Shown: positions 46,486 through 55,877, counted from the stretch's first letter. The stretch is 64,000 bases of DNA from Trichococcus alkaliphilus (GCF_003008695.1 NZ_PXZT01000007.1:62001-126000); one strand, 5' to 3'. Made by a program: numbers and translations. The notes: a model not told the origin generated them from the sequence alone.

Positions 46486-47094
46486 TTACTCCTCTTCGTC
46501 CTTTTCTTCCGCAACGAACTCTTCTTCCTCTTCGAACTCTTCTTCCTCTTCAAGATCTTCCTCTTCGATGATCAAAGTCAAATCTTCTTCGATGCCACTC
46601 GTGATGTCATCATCGTCATCCGTGATATCCACAGCGTCGACATCATCGACTTCATCCTCATCCACATCGATTTCTTCGTCTTCATCAGCAACGTCGATAT
46701 CTTCCGGATCGTCATCATTATAATCGATTACATCATCATCATCTTCTGATGTAGCGAATGCATTCAGCTTTTTGCGTTTCTTGCGGCGGACTTTCACTTC
46801 ATCCTCATCGATACTGGAAAGAATCTCTTCATCGATTGAATCAATTGGATACCATGAACGCAATCCCCAACGATTTTCTCCTAAAGAAATAAAGCTGCCA
46901 TCAATGTTCAAGTCAGTGTAGAAACGTGTCATCTTGCCTTCCAATTCTTCTTCCGACATTTCAAGATAGTCCTGTATCTGAACCAATAATTGGTTAAAGT
47001 CCAGTACGTCACCGTTTTCTTCGAAAATTGCGTGTGCAACTTCTATCATTGACAATTCGTTTTTGCTAGTACCATCTAATTGCTTCAATTTCAA
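46486..47094 (-). CDS. rpoE: RNA polymerase delta subunit RpoE
   Basis: About 202 residues. Structured N-terminal HARE-HTH domain (SMIEVAHAIFEENGDVLDF; FYTDLNIDGSFISLGENRWG) and an extremely acidic Asp/Glu C-terminal tail after a short basic stretch RRKKRKKL. Delta increases transcription specificity and polymerase recycling in Gram-positives. TTG at 47094 is preferred: AAAGGA lies nine bases upstream and the length matches the family; GTG at 47103 touches that site. Confidence 0.95.
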   Translation of the reverse strand: MKLKQLDGTSKNELSMIEVAHAIFEENGDVLDFNQLLVQIQDYLEMSEEELEGKMTRFYTDLNIDGSFISLGENRWGLRSWYPIDSIDEEILSSIDEDEVKVRRKKRKKLNAFATSEDDDDVIDYNDDDPEDIDVADEDEEIDVDEDEVDDVDAVDITDDDDDITSGIEEDLTLIIEEEDLEEEEEFEEEEEFVAEEKDEEE

Positions 47095-47138
47095 TGGTGT
47101 CACGTCCTTTCAAAAGTTTACTCTTAATCATACAATAC

Positions 47139-47564
47139 TCAGGTGGTAAATTGCAATTCAATTCGATAATCTCCAAATTTTTGTTCGTTCATTTGGAGTT
47201 CGTAATGCAAGGTGACTTTTCCGGCAAACGGCTTTTCCTTGAACTCCAGCAACATTTCATGGGTGATCGTTTCGATTTCCATCAGTCCGGCCGGCGTCGG
47301 GAGCATGGCCATGCCTTTTCCTTCTGCATCGAAGGTCATGCGGCTCGTCTGTTCCATTCTGCGGATGATCGTCACTTTCCCTTCACGGGACAGTTTGAAA
47401 GTGACCGGTACAGCTGTTTCGGCTTCGATATAGCGCAGATAGAGCCAATTGCCCATTTCCACGATTTGACCCATTCCTTCATATAGGAAGCTTTCCTGCT
47501 CCCCTTCTTGCTTCACCAGCGTTTCCAATTGGAACTCGATGGGCATTCCTTCTTTTAAAGACAA
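47139..47564 (-). CDS. DUF1934 (YwiB-like) beta-barrel protein
   Basis: 141 residues of the DUF1934 family, a calycin-like barrel (QEGEQESFLYEGMGQIVEMG; LYLRYIEAETAVPVTFKLS; LHYELQMNEQKFGDYRIEL). Function unknown. Homologues sit next to argS/rpoE in Firmicutes, and here it directly precedes rpoE. TTG start with GAGGTGG six bases upstream. Confidence 0.85.
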   Translation of the reverse strand: MSLKEGMPIEFQLETLVKQEGEQESFLYEGMGQIVEMGNWLYLRYIEAETAVPVTFKLSREGKVTIIRRMEQTSRMTFDAEGKGMAMLPTPAGLMEIETITHEMLLEFKEKPFAGKVTLHYELQMNEQKFGDYRIELQFTT

Positions 47565-47779
47565 GCTTTTCCACCTCTTTGACCATCGTGCTGAAGCCTA
47601 GCGGCCGCACGTGTTTTTCAAATACAGTATAGCGGTAAAAATGAGCGCTGGTCAATCATTTGCGGGCTGATTTTCCAAAATGCGAAGAAATCCTGCCTTT
47701 CGCTGCAATTCACCCTCAAATCTTTCCTGAACTTTGCTATAATGGGAGCAGAAACAGCCACAAAGATAAGGAAACGCAT

Positions 47780-48622
47780 ATGACAAGCCATTTAAAAAAC
47801 AACATTTATCATATCTACGATACTTCACATGGAGCATTCGGCACCGATGCCCTTTCGCACTTCGCGATGGGCGATGCTTTGATCAGATTGGTCGGGAACG
47901 CTGAAGCTCCAGCAGCTCTGCATTTTTGGCCGATGGAAAACCTGGTCATCCTCGGCATGATGGACACGCGCCTGCCCCATCTGGAGGACGGCCTGCGTTA
48001 CTTACGGAGCGTCCCGACCGGTATCGTCGTCCGCAACGCCGGCGGATTGGCCGTCGTTGCCGATGAAGGGATCCTGAATTTCTCCTTGGTGCTTCCCGAA
48101 ACCGAGAATGCCAAACTCACGATCCATGACGGTTATGTCCTCATGAAGGAACTGGTTGAGCAGACTTTTTCCGATTCCGAACAAACGATCGAAGCTTTCG
48201 AAATCAGCGATTCTTATTGCCCGGGCGACTTCGACCTGAGCATCAACGGCAAAAAATTCGCCGGCATCGCGCAACGCCGTTTCAAAAACGGCGTTGCCAT
48301 CATGATCTATATGAGCGTAACCGGCAATCAGCAACAACGCGGGGAAATGATCCGCCGCTTCTACGAAGAAAGCCTGCAAGGCGAGGAGACCCGCTGGCAT
48401 TTCCCGGCCGTCGACCCCGCTTCCATGGCGAACTTGGCGGAATTGTTGGACAAACCGTTGACAGTAGCCGCTGTTAAGGAACGGATCCTGTCCGTTTTCA
48501 CCAACAACGGCAATACGCTCCTGCCTGGGGAATACACGGAGCGTCTGATGTCGGAATATGAAACAGCCTATGCGAAAATGAAGAAACGCAATGAACAAGT
48601 CAATCAGGAACAGCAGACCTAA
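47780..48622 (+). CDS. lipL: Octanoyl-[GcvH]:protein N-octanoyltransferase LipL
   Basis: 280 residues, BPL/LplA/LipB fold. The thioester-forming Cys147 in SDSYCPGDFDLSI and the following NGKKFAGIAQRR match LipL (Bacillus YwfL), which moves octanoyl or lipoyl groups from GcvH to E2 subunits; LplA ligases lack this Cys. ATG at 47780 follows AAGGA by eight bases. The next gene is a YwfO-like hydrolase, the same pairing as the Bacillus ywf locus. Confidence 0.85.
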   Translation: MTSHLKNNIYHIYDTSHGAFGTDALSHFAMGDALIRLVGNAEAPAALHFWPMENLVILGMMDTRLPHLEDGLRYLRSVPTGIVVRNAGGLAVVADEGILNFSLVLPETENAKLTIHDGYVLMKELVEQTFSDSEQTIEAFEISDSYCPGDFDLSINGKKFAGIAQRRFKNGVAIMIYMSVTGNQQQRGEMIRRFYEESLQGEETRWHFPAVDPASMANLAELLDKPLTVAAVKERILSVFTNNGNTLLPGEYTERLMSEYETAYAKMKKRNEQVNQEQQT

Positions 48623-48650
48623 ACGGAATGACAGAAAGAGGCGATGCGAT

Positions 48651-50036
48651 TTGAGTACACACTATACCGCGGAATTATTGCCGAAAGAAAAAGTATTCCG
48701 TGACCCTGTCCATGACTACATCCATATCCAGTACCGGATCATCATGGACTTGATCAATGCACCTGAATTCCAGCGTTTGCGCCGGATCAAGCAATTAGGG
48801 ACTTCTTCCTATACTTTCCACGGCGCCGAACACTCCCGCTTCAATCATTCTTTGGGAGTCTACGAAATCGCCCGCCGGATCTGCGATAAATTTGTCCGGA
48901 ATTACCCCAGCAAAGAGCCTGGGGACGGCCTTTGGGACGATGGGGAGCGGCTCGTTACGCTTTGCGCCGCTTTATTGCACGACATCGGCCACGGTCCGTT
49001 CTCGCATACCTTCGAAAAAATATTCGATACGGACCATGAAGCCATCACAATCGAGATCATCACCTCACCGGATACCGAAATCAATCGGATCCTGCAGCAG
49101 ATCGGTCCTGATTTTCCGAATCAAGTGGCCGCTGTCATCGCCAAAACCTACGATAATCCGCAAGTGGTGCAGCTGATCTCCAGCCAGATCGATGCGGATC
49201 GGATGGATTACCTGCTGCGCGATGCCTATTATTCCGGCGTCACTTACGGCAATTTCGACCTGACGAGGATTTTGCGTGTAATCAGGCCTTACGAGAACGG
49301 GATCGCCTTTGACATTTCCGGCATGCATGCGGTGGAGGATTATATCGTCAGCCGTTATCAAATGTATATGCAGATCTATTTCCATCCGGTTTCCCGCGGC
49401 ATGGAGGTCGTTCTGAGCCATCTGTTGAAGCGCGCGAAGGATGTCTATTTGGATGAAAAAACCGAATTCCGGCATACCGCCACATTCCTGACGCCGTTCT
49501 TCAAGCAGACTTGGACGCTGAAAGATTACCTGCGTTTGGATGACGGGGTCCTGACGACCTACTTCAACCATTGGCTAGACGAAAAAGATCCGATTCTGAA
49601 CGATCTGGCCCATCGCTTCGTCAACCGTCATCCTTTCAAATCAGTCCGCTACACAAAAGGACGCGATGATGCTACACTGGAACGCATGAGTGCACTCATT
49701 GAGCGCATGGGCTTCAACAAGGACTACTACACCGCTGTCAACAACAGTTATGACCTGCCTTATGATCTGTACCGGCCGTACCAGGCCACCACCAGGACCC
49801 AGATTGAGCTTGTCCAGAAAAACGGCAGTTTCCTGGAGCTATCGCAAGCAAGTTCGATCGTATCGGCTTTGACGGGCAAGGTCCGCGGGGATGAACGTTT
49901 CTACTTCCCGCGCGAAATCACCCATAGCGACGAGGAGGCGGGCATCAATCTGTTCGAGTCCCTGTCGCAGGAATTTTCAACCTTTTTCGAGAACGATGAA
50001 ATTTTACCAACCCAACAAACAGGAGGCACACTATGA
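48651..50036 (+). CDS. HD-domain dNTP triphosphohydrolase-like protein (YwfO family)
   Basis: 461 residues. HD phosphohydrolase: FRDPVHDYIHIQ, HSRFNHSLGVYEIA, LLHDIGHGPFSH (metal-binding HD) and DADRMDYLLRDAYYSG. An Enterococcus faecalis homologue of this family is a structurally characterised dNTP triphosphohydrolase. TTG at 48651 with AGAGG nine bases upstream is chosen; the frame extends further into the lipL end but without a site. Overlaps the next gene by 4 bp. Confidence 0.85.
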   Translation: MSTHYTAELLPKEKVFRDPVHDYIHIQYRIIMDLINAPEFQRLRRIKQLGTSSYTFHGAEHSRFNHSLGVYEIARRICDKFVRNYPSKEPGDGLWDDGERLVTLCAALLHDIGHGPFSHTFEKIFDTDHEAITIEIITSPDTEINRILQQIGPDFPNQVAAVIAKTYDNPQVVQLISSQIDADRMDYLLRDAYYSGVTYGNFDLTRILRVIRPYENGIAFDISGMHAVEDYIVSRYQMYMQIYFHPVSRGMEVVLSHLLKRAKDVYLDEKTEFRHTATFLTPFFKQTWTLKDYLRLDDGVLTTYFNHWLDEKDPILNDLAHRFVNRHPFKSVRYTKGRDDATLERMSALIERMGFNKDYYTAVNNSYDLPYDLYRPYQATTRTQIELVQKNGSFLELSQASSIVSALTGKVRGDERFYFPREITHSDEEAGINLFESLSQEFSTFFENDEILPTQQTGGTL

Positions 50037-50845
50037 ACATCAAATTAATCGCCATCGACATCGACGGCACATTGGTAGACCCGGAGTTCAAAATCACCCC
50101 GGATGTAAAAGCAGCCATTACGGAAGCACGTGAACAAGGCGTCAAAATCGTACTCTGCACCGGCAGACCGTTCCCAGGCGTGAAACGCTATATCAAAGAA
50201 TTGGAATTGGATCAAGACGAAGATTACGTCATCACCTACAACGGCTCTTTGGTGCTGTCCACCGCAACAAATGAAGTGCTCGTTTCGCATACGTTGGATT
50301 ACAGCGACTTCGTCAGAATCAACGAATTAGCTGACAAGTTCAACGTGCATACGCACGGGATCGACAACGAAGCCATCTACACTGCAAACAAAGACATCAG
50401 CATCTTCACGACACGCGAGTCTTTCATTACGACGATGCCGATCCGCTATCGCTCATTGGCTGAATTGCCGGAAGATAAACTGTTCACGAAAATCATGTTC
50501 ATCGACCAGCCTGAGCTGTTGGATATCCTGATTCCAGCTATTCCAGCGCAGTTCCATGAAGACTATGTGATTGTCCGCAGCGAACCGCATTTCCTGGAAG
50601 TGCTGAACAAAGATGCCGGTAAAGCCAGCGCTTTGGTCGAATTGGCCGCATTGTTGAATATTGATGCGGAAAACATCATGGCCATCGGCGACAACGAGAA
50701 CGACCTAAGCATGATCGAATATGCAGGCGTAGGCGTCGCGATGGGCAATGCTGTAGACAAAGTCAAGGAAGCTGCGGATTTCATCACCACATCCAACGCT
50801 GAAAGCGGCGTAGCGCACGCAATCCGGACCTACCTTAACAAATAA
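50033..50845 (+). CDS. Cof-type HAD-superfamily phosphatase
   Basis: 270 residues. HAD motif I IAIDIDGTLVD, motif II LCTGRP, cap type C2B, motif III Lys in KDAGKASAL and motif IV IMAIGDNENDLSMIEYAG. YidA-like sugar-phosphate phosphatase; substrate unknown. ATG overlaps the upstream stop (ATGA), with AGGAGG upstream, so co-translated with the HD protein. Terminator follows. Confidence 0.9.
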   Translation: MNIKLIAIDIDGTLVDPEFKITPDVKAAITEAREQGVKIVLCTGRPFPGVKRYIKELELDQDEDYVITYNGSLVLSTATNEVLVSHTLDYSDFVRINELADKFNVHTHGIDNEAIYTANKDISIFTTRESFITTMPIRYRSLAELPEDKLFTKIMFIDQPELLDILIPAIPAQFHEDYVIVRSEPHFLEVLNKDAGKASALVELAALLNIDAENIMAIGDNENDLSMIEYAGVGVAMGNAVDKVKEAADFITTSNAESGVAHAIRTYLNK

Positions 50846-50863
50846 ACCGAATTTTTTCTGAGA

Positions 50864-50912
50864 TGCTACATTTTGTTGAAGGGGGTCCTTCGACAAAATG
50901 TGGCATTATTTT
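50864..50912 (+). terminator. Terminator of the lipL-HD-HAD operon
   Basis: ACATTTTGTtGAAG and CTTCgACAAAATGT arms, T-rich tail TTATTTT. Confidence 0.85.
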
Positions 50913-50938
50913 AATTAAGTGTGAAGCAGGTGCCTGAT

Positions 50939-51817
50939 ATGGACAATCATTCTGCGGGGTTCGGAAAAACCCTCTTACGGATAAGGAAAAACAAACGCTA
51001 TTCCCAACAATACATGGCGGAAAACAAAATCCATCAATCCACCTATTCCAAGATGGAAAGGGATCTGATCGAGCCGACGCTAGGCAACTATCGGCATCTT
51101 TTGAGCAGGCTGGACATGACCGATGAAGAGTTCCATTACATCATGCATGAATACAATTATTCCGAAAAGGAGCAATTGGTGGCCGCCTTCCTGAACCTGT
51201 CCTTCAACGATGTCCGCCTCTTGAAGGAAATCCGGGAGAAAGCCTTGAATTATTTGGGGGTCCACACCGATTACATCATCGCCGACATCGTCCATTTGAC
51301 GGATGCTCTGATCATTTTGTCCGAAACGGGAGATATTCTGAGCGCCCGGAAAGAAGCGATCCCGGTATGGGAAAGGCTCGAAAAGCTTGACGGTTGGTAT
51401 TTGGTGGAATTGGGGATGATCAACGCCATGCTGTTTCTGTTTCCTATCGACGAAGCCATCCTCATCTCGGAGACCGCCTCCACACAAACGAAAAAATATG
51501 CAGGCCATCCTTCGGCCACCAAAATCGCAATCTCGCTGCGCTATAATTTGTGCTTATTGCTGTTGAAAAATAAACGCTATGAAGAGACGATTGCCTGCAT
51601 CGATGAGCTTATCCCGGCTGCTAAGCAGGCCGGCTCCTACAGACACTTGTCCGTCTGCTACCTCAGAAAAGGTTTCGCCTTGGCAAAGTCGGGAAAGCCC
51701 GCTGGCAAGCAGATGATCGACCAAGCTTTCCGATTGATCGACGCGGCGGATGACCCGGCTTTCAAAGTAGCTCTTGAAAATGAATACAATCTTCTGGAAG
51801 TGGCGGCCTCTAAATGA
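50939..51817 (+). CDS. Rgg/GadR-like transcriptional regulator
   Basis: 292 residues. N-terminal XRE-type helix-turn-helix (about 10-60; RIRKNKRYSQQYMAENKIHQ, STYSKMERDLIEPTLGNY) and a long TPR-like helical domain (about 80-285) as in Rgg regulators, which often sense short hydrophobic peptides. ATG at 50939 follows CAGGTG by eight bases; an upstream GTG is the alternative. A short membrane protein and a 14-codon ORF with a strong ribosome binding site follow on the same strand. Confidence 0.8.
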   Translation: MDNHSAGFGKTLLRIRKNKRYSQQYMAENKIHQSTYSKMERDLIEPTLGNYRHLLSRLDMTDEEFHYIMHEYNYSEKEQLVAAFLNLSFNDVRLLKEIREKALNYLGVHTDYIIADIVHLTDALIILSETGDILSARKEAIPVWERLEKLDGWYLVELGMINAMLFLFPIDEAILISETASTQTKKYAGHPSATKIAISLRYNLCLLLLKNKRYEETIACIDELIPAAKQAGSYRHLSVCYLRKGFALAKSGKPAGKQMIDQAFRLIDAADDPAFKVALENEYNLLEVAASK

Positions 51818-51993
51818 CGCCGTCTTTTTGCGTCCGATTGCAGGCAACCCTTGATTTGCGTGGCAATTGTTATGCTTATAGGAATATTTTGTAGTGACGC
51901 GAAAAATCTGTAATAAAATGAAAGCAACCATGGGAAAACTGTCCTGACAATTCCCGAAATGACCATTTCATGAAAGGAAGGCAGGGAAAGTCC

Positions 51994-52308
51994 ATGAATC
52001 CAAAACGATGTAACCTTTGCGCCTATATACTGAGCTGTGCCTGCCTGATCGGAATGGTACAGTATCCGGAAGTTTCAAAATCCTGGTGGCTCACAATCGG
52101 CATATGCAGCGGTTTGTTGTTTATCTCCAGCAACTGCATGGAATCCGCGCAGCATTGGACCTTCCTTGGCATCGATGCCTTGAATCTGATCGTGCTGGCC
52201 TTGCTTATCCAGGTCCTTCCGCCAAGTTTGGGGGTGGCTTTGAATGTCGTTGTGCTCTTGGCCATCCTGCTGCTCATCTATGTCAAAAGCACCTTTCACG
52301 AAAAATAG
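51994..52308 (+). CDS. Small four-helix membrane protein
   Basis: 104 residues, not recognised. Three to four hydrophobic segments (CNLCAYILSCACLIGMV; WWLTIGICSGLLFISS; ALNLIVLALLIQVLPP; LNVVVLLAILLLIYV) and a cysteine-rich first helix. ATG at 51994 with GGGAAAG upstream is chosen over the one at 51970. It follows the Rgg-like gene by about 175 bp and could be a target or partner. Confidence 0.6.
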   Translation: MNPKRCNLCAYILSCACLIGMVQYPEVSKSWWLTIGICSGLLFISSNCMESAQHWTFLGIDALNLIVLALLIQVLPPSLGVALNVVVLLAILLLIYVKSTFHEK

Positions 52309-52370
52309 CTGATCTTGTATTCATTGTTTCCGGTCGCAAGCTTGCCTGTTCCGAGAAAGGGGGCTCACCT

Positions 52371-52415
52371 ATGAATTGGATCCGTCTGATCATCGGCGAT
52401 ATATGGTTTCTATAG
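52371..52415 (+). CDS. 14-residue hydrophobic peptide ORF
   Basis: MNWIRLIIGDIWFL, preceded by AAAGGGGG seven bases before the ATG, one of the best ribosome binding sites in the region, and followed closely by a terminator. The length and hydrophobicity recall short hydrophobic pheromones of Rgg systems, but those are usually 20 or more residues and encoded next to the regulator. It may also be the start of a decayed gene. Confidence 0.35.
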   Translation: MNWIRLIIGDIWFL

Positions 52416-52430
52416 CAAATCGATTACGAA

Positions 52431-52476
52431 AAAAATAAGCCAAGGCTGGGGTTTTCATCCCGGCCTTGGCTTATTT
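52431..52476. terminator. Bidirectional terminator
   Basis: AAATAAGCCAAGGC and GCCTTGGCTTATTT arms between the rightward small ORF and the leftward tautomerase gene. Confidence 0.85.
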
Positions 52477-52489
52477 CATGATGGAATCC

Positions 52490-52678
52490 TTAAGCTTCTT
52501 CGCCTATGAATTCGCCATTTTTGGTCAAATGTTGTTTCGAAATTTCATTCAGGATCACGTGCACGCTTTCCTTCGATACGTTGGCATTTTTTACGACAGC
52601 ATCCACGACATCGCGCATCAAGCCTTGCTTCTGCTCGTCGGTTCTGCCTTCCAGCAATTCAATGTGAACATATGGCAT
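52490..52678 (-). CDS. 4-oxalocrotonate tautomerase family protein
   Basis: 62 residues, the standard size. N-terminal Pro2 (MPYVHIELLEGRTDEQK) becomes the catalytic Pro1 after methionine removal; VHVILNEI is the conserved second strand. Keto-enol tautomerase; physiological substrate in Firmicutes unknown. GAGGGAAT precedes the ATG. Confidence 0.88.
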   Translation of the reverse strand: MPYVHIELLEGRTDEQKQGLMRDVVDAVVKNANVSKESVHVILNEISKQHLTKNGEFIGEEA

Positions 52679-52750
52679 TTCAATTCCCTCTTTTCGCTTT
52701 ATGGTTTCGACTCAGGTCCATTTTATCAATGTTTGGATTGGATTGCATCT

Positions 52751-53908
52751 CTATTTGGAGGCGATATAAGTCTTCAGACGTTCAGCCGCCTCAGCGACCA
52801 TGTCCGTGCTCAGCGCATAGCTCATGCGGACATAGCCTTCTCCGCCGGGTCCGAAGATCGATCCAGGCAGCATGCCCACTTTGGCGTTCATGCCGATTTC
52901 ACGACAGAAAGCCTTATCGTCCGTACCGAATTTCGACGGAATCTTCGCAAAAGCATAGAAAGCACCTTTCAGTGCGGGAACCTCAAAGCCGGCTTCCTGC
53001 AAAGCGGGAACGAGGATGTTTCTTCTTTTCTCATATTCTGAACGCATCTTTTCGACATCCGGCGCGCTGTTGCGGAACGCCTCCTCGGCAGCCCGGTTGG
53101 AAACCGTTACGCCTGTCGTCACCAACTGCTGATGGGCCAAGAACAAGGTCTTCATCCATTTCGCATCCGCTGCAAGCACTCCGACGCGCCAGCCTGTCAT
53201 CGCAAAGGCTTTCGAAGCCCCTTGGAACAAAATCGTGCGGTCGCGCAGCAGGGTCGCGATCGACGTATGCTTTTCTCCGTAGGTGATTTCGCTGTAGATT
53301 TCATCGCTCAGCACAAAGATGTCGTACTGCTTGATTGCGTCGGCCAAAGCCGTCAGTTCTTCTTTTGTATAGGTAGCGCCTGTTGGATTGCTCGGGTAGT
53401 TCAAAAAGATCGCTTTGACATTTTTGTTTTCAGCCATCGTCTTGTGCAGCAGCTCCGGCGTCATCAAAAAGTCGGTCTCGGAAGTATCGACGAGGATGCA
53501 TTCGCCGCGGTTCAGTTCCACCGCATAGCTGTATAATGGAAAGAACGGCGACGGGATGATGACCTGATCTCCCGGATTCAACAAGCCGAAAGCCGCGGCA
53601 AAGAGCCCTTCAGTGGCACCCACCGTCATCACGATCTCCGTTTCGGGATCGTAGTGCAGATCATATTGCTTTTCAAGGAATTCGCTGACTGCTTTACGGA
53701 CGCCGATTTCGCCGGAAGTGTGCGCATAATGGGACGCATTGTCTTCGATCGCCTTGATGGCGGCTTGCTTGACGTTTTCGGGCATATCAAAATCCGGTTC
53801 CCCGATCGTCATCGGAATGCAGTCTTCCACACTGCGGAATAATTCATCAAATTCGCGGATCTGCGAAGGTTTGATGCGGGAAAATAGTTCATTCGTTGTC
53901 AAAGCCAT
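52751..53908 (-). CDS. Class I/II PLP-dependent aminotransferase
   Basis: 385 residues, fold type I. GEPDFDMPENV, YSPFFPLYSYA-like substrate loop, FLNYPSNPTG, LSDEIYSEI and the PLP lysine in GASKAFAMTGWRVG. Closest in motif style to PatA/aspartate- or N-acetyl-diaminopimelate-type aminotransferases; substrate not determinable. ATG at 53908 follows GGAGG by nine bases. Divergent from the met operon. Confidence 0.88.
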   Translation of the reverse strand: MALTTNELFSRIKPSQIREFDELFRSVEDCIPMTIGEPDFDMPENVKQAAIKAIEDNASHYAHTSGEIGVRKAVSEFLEKQYDLHYDPETEIVMTVGATEGLFAAAFGLLNPGDQVIIPSPFFPLYSYAVELNRGECILVDTSETDFLMTPELLHKTMAENKNVKAIFLNYPSNPTGATYTKEELTALADAIKQYDIFVLSDEIYSEITYGEKHTSIATLLRDRTILFQGASKAFAMTGWRVGVLAADAKWMKTLFLAHQQLVTTGVTVSNRAAEEAFRNSAPDVEKMRSEYEKRRNILVPALQEAGFEVPALKGAFYAFAKIPSKFGTDDKAFCREIGMNAKVGMLPGSIFGPGGEGYVRMSYALSTDMVAEAAERLKTYIASK

Positions 53909-54132
53909 GTAGTACATCCTCCATCCAAGTGTGCATCACCGCCAGAAACCCCTCGGCGCATGCTTTTTATAAGTTCATATCCTTTTTCTCACATAATTTT
54001 AATATTAATCAGAATACGACTATTCTGTCCATAAGTCAAGCGTACCATGGCATTTCCCATTTCAAGAGAGCGTTTTCTATTCCGCAAAATGAGAATCCCT
54101 GAAAATTTTCTGTTTTTTTCTAATCTTATCTG

Positions 54133-54161
54133 TTGACAAAGAAAGCGGGATTGGGTATATT
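54133..54161 (+). promoter_or_regulatory. Promoter of the met operon
   Basis: Consensus TTGACA (54133-54138), 17-bp spacer, TATATT (54156-54161), with the T-box leader starting about seven bases later. Confidence 0.85.
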
Positions 54162-54167
54162 AATCAC

Positions 54168-54478
54168 ATCAAAAACACAGCGAAGAGAAGAGTAAATCAT
54201 TCCACTCCTTCATTAGAGAGCTTGGTCAGGTGAAAGCAAGCAAGGAAGTGTTGGTTGAAGATGGTCTCAGAGTGGCTTGTCCGAAGAGTAACTTCTTAAG
54301 ACAGGACGGGAACGCCCGTTACAGTGTCTCAGTATGACTTGCAGCAATTTGCAGGCGCACTGGCTAAGGCGGATGCAGCGATGCTTTCGTGAACTAAGGT
54401 GGTAACACGAGATCGAACTTTGACCTCTCGTCCTTATCTTGCGCATAAAAGATGCAGCAGATAAGGCGAGAGTTTTTT
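54168..54478 (+). ncRNA. T-box leader 1 (tRNA-Met)
   Basis: T-box riboswitch with AGAGAG element, GGTGAAAGC-type stem I features, candidate specifier ATG (54261-54263) in TTGAAGATGGTCTC, T-box core AAGGTGGTAACACG (54396-54409) and a terminator CTCTCG...CGAGAG with six T's. The TGGT bulge can pair with the ACCA end of uncharged tRNA-Met. Confidence 0.9.
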
Positions 54479-54492
54479 GATTTTATGATAAA

Positions 54493-54780
54493 ATGTAAAC
54501 GCAAGGAAGAGGAAAGTAAAAACCGCAACGTATCACAGCGAGCCTGGATGGATGAGAACAGGTATACGGAACGGTTTTGAAGATGGCCTCGGAGCGGGAA
54601 GGATGAGCTGCACAAGCGGTAAATCCTTCAAGGGAGCACCCTTTATCGTGCACGAGTGAAGCAAGCCTTCACTCATGGAGGAATCCTGCCGTGAGGGGGA
54701 TTCGAACAAAGGTGGTAACACGAAGCGTCCGCATTCGTCCTTAACGTCATAATTTTTTGATGTAGGATGGATGCTTTTTT
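54493..54780 (+). ncRNA. T-box leader 2 (tRNA-Met)
   Basis: Second complete T-box in tandem: specifier ATG (54583-54585) in TTGAAGATGGCCTC, T-box core AAAGGTGGTAACACG (54708-54722) and a terminator with GCATtCGTCCT/AGGAtGgATGC arms and seven T's. Two serial leaders would require uncharged tRNA-Met twice before metN is transcribed, tightening repression. Confidence 0.9.
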
Positions 54781-54800
54781 TATTAGAGGAGGAAAGATAC

Positions 54801-55877
54801 ATGATCAGTCTACAGGATATCTCAGTGACTTTTAAAGCTGACAAAAACAAAGCCATCCATGCCGTACAGCATGTTTCGCTGGAAGTCGATAAAGGCGACG
54901 TCTACGGCATCGTCGGATACAGCGGCGCCGGCAAAAGTACATTAGTAAGGACCATCAATCTTCTGCAGCGTCCGACCGAAGGAAAAGTCATCGTGAGCGG
55001 AAAAGACATGATGGCATTGAACGACAAGGACTTGCGTGAGTCGCGCAAAAAAATCGGGATGATTTTCCAGCATTTCAATCTGATGCGCTCCCGCACCATT
55101 CACGACAACGTCGCATTTCCCTTGAAGAATTCTTCCTTAAGTAAACAGGCAATCCACGACAAGGTAACAGACCTTCTTTCATTAGTAGGGTTGTCCGAAA
55201 AAGCCAATGCTTACCCTTCCCAATTATCCGGCGGGCAAAAGCAGCGTGTGGCCATCGCCCGCGCCTTGGCGAATGATCCGGAAGTGCTGCTTTGCGACGA
55301 AGCGACCAGCGCGTTGGATCCGAAGACGACTTCTTCGATACTGGCTCTATTGAAAGAGCTGAACAAAAGATTGAACCTGACGATCGTCATCATCACCCAT
55401 GAGATGCAGGTCGTGAAGGAAATCTGCAACAAAGTGGCTGTGATGGAAGACGGCGGCGTAATCGAATACGGATCAATTTTGGACATCTTCACGAAGCCGC
55501 AGAACCAATTGACGAAGGACTTCATCGATACAGCAACACATGTCGAACACGGCATCGAGACGGTCATCACCCATCCAACCATCCTGAACCTGAACGAACA
55601 TGATGTGCTGACAAAACTTTCATTCGTCGGCGGTTCCACAGGCGAGCCGCTTATCGCCAAACTGGCCAATACATTCAATGTCCAAGGCAATATACTCTTC
55701 GGGAATGTTGAGATACTGCAGGACACGCCGGTCGGCACCCTGCTCCTCGTCCTGAGCGGGACACCGGAAGCGATTGCCAAAGCCGTCCGCTACCTGCAGG
55801 ACAATGGCGTGACGGTGGAGATCATCACCGCTGAAATCATCGCCGAAAAGAAAAATAAAGGAGGCGACGAAGAATGA
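54801..55877 (+). CDS. metN: Methionine ABC transporter ATP-binding protein
   Basis: 358 residues. Walker A GYSGAGKSTLVR, signature LSGGQKQRVAIAR, Walker B EVLLCDEATSALD, and a C-terminal NIL/ACT-like domain (about 265-345; SFVGGSTGEPLIAKLA) that in MetN binds methionine for transinhibition. ATG at 54801 follows GAGGAGG by eight bases. First gene after the tandem T-boxes; overlaps metP by 4 bp. Confidence 0.96.
   Translation: MISLQDISVTFKADKNKAIHAVQHVSLEVDKGDVYGIVGYSGAGKSTLVRTINLLQRPTEGKVIVSGKDMMALNDKDLRESRKKIGMIFQHFNLMRSRTIHDNVAFPLKNSSLSKQAIHDKVTDLLSLVGLSEKANAYPSQLSGGQKQRVAIARALANDPEVLLCDEATSALDPKTTSSILALLKELNKRLNLTIVIITHEMQVVKEICNKVAVMEDGGVIEYGSILDIFTKPQNQLTKDFIDTATHVEHGIETVITHPTILNLNEHDVLTKLSFVGGSTGEPLIAKLANTFNVQGNILFGNVEILQDTPVGTLLLVLSGTPEAIAKAVRYLQDNGVTVEIITAEIIAEKKNKGGDEE

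Noticed and set aside
47565-47779. Strand switch at about 47.6 kb as a replication origin
   Set aside because: Genes diverge here, but there are no DnaA boxes or origin genes, and leftward genes resume at 52.5 and 61 kb.
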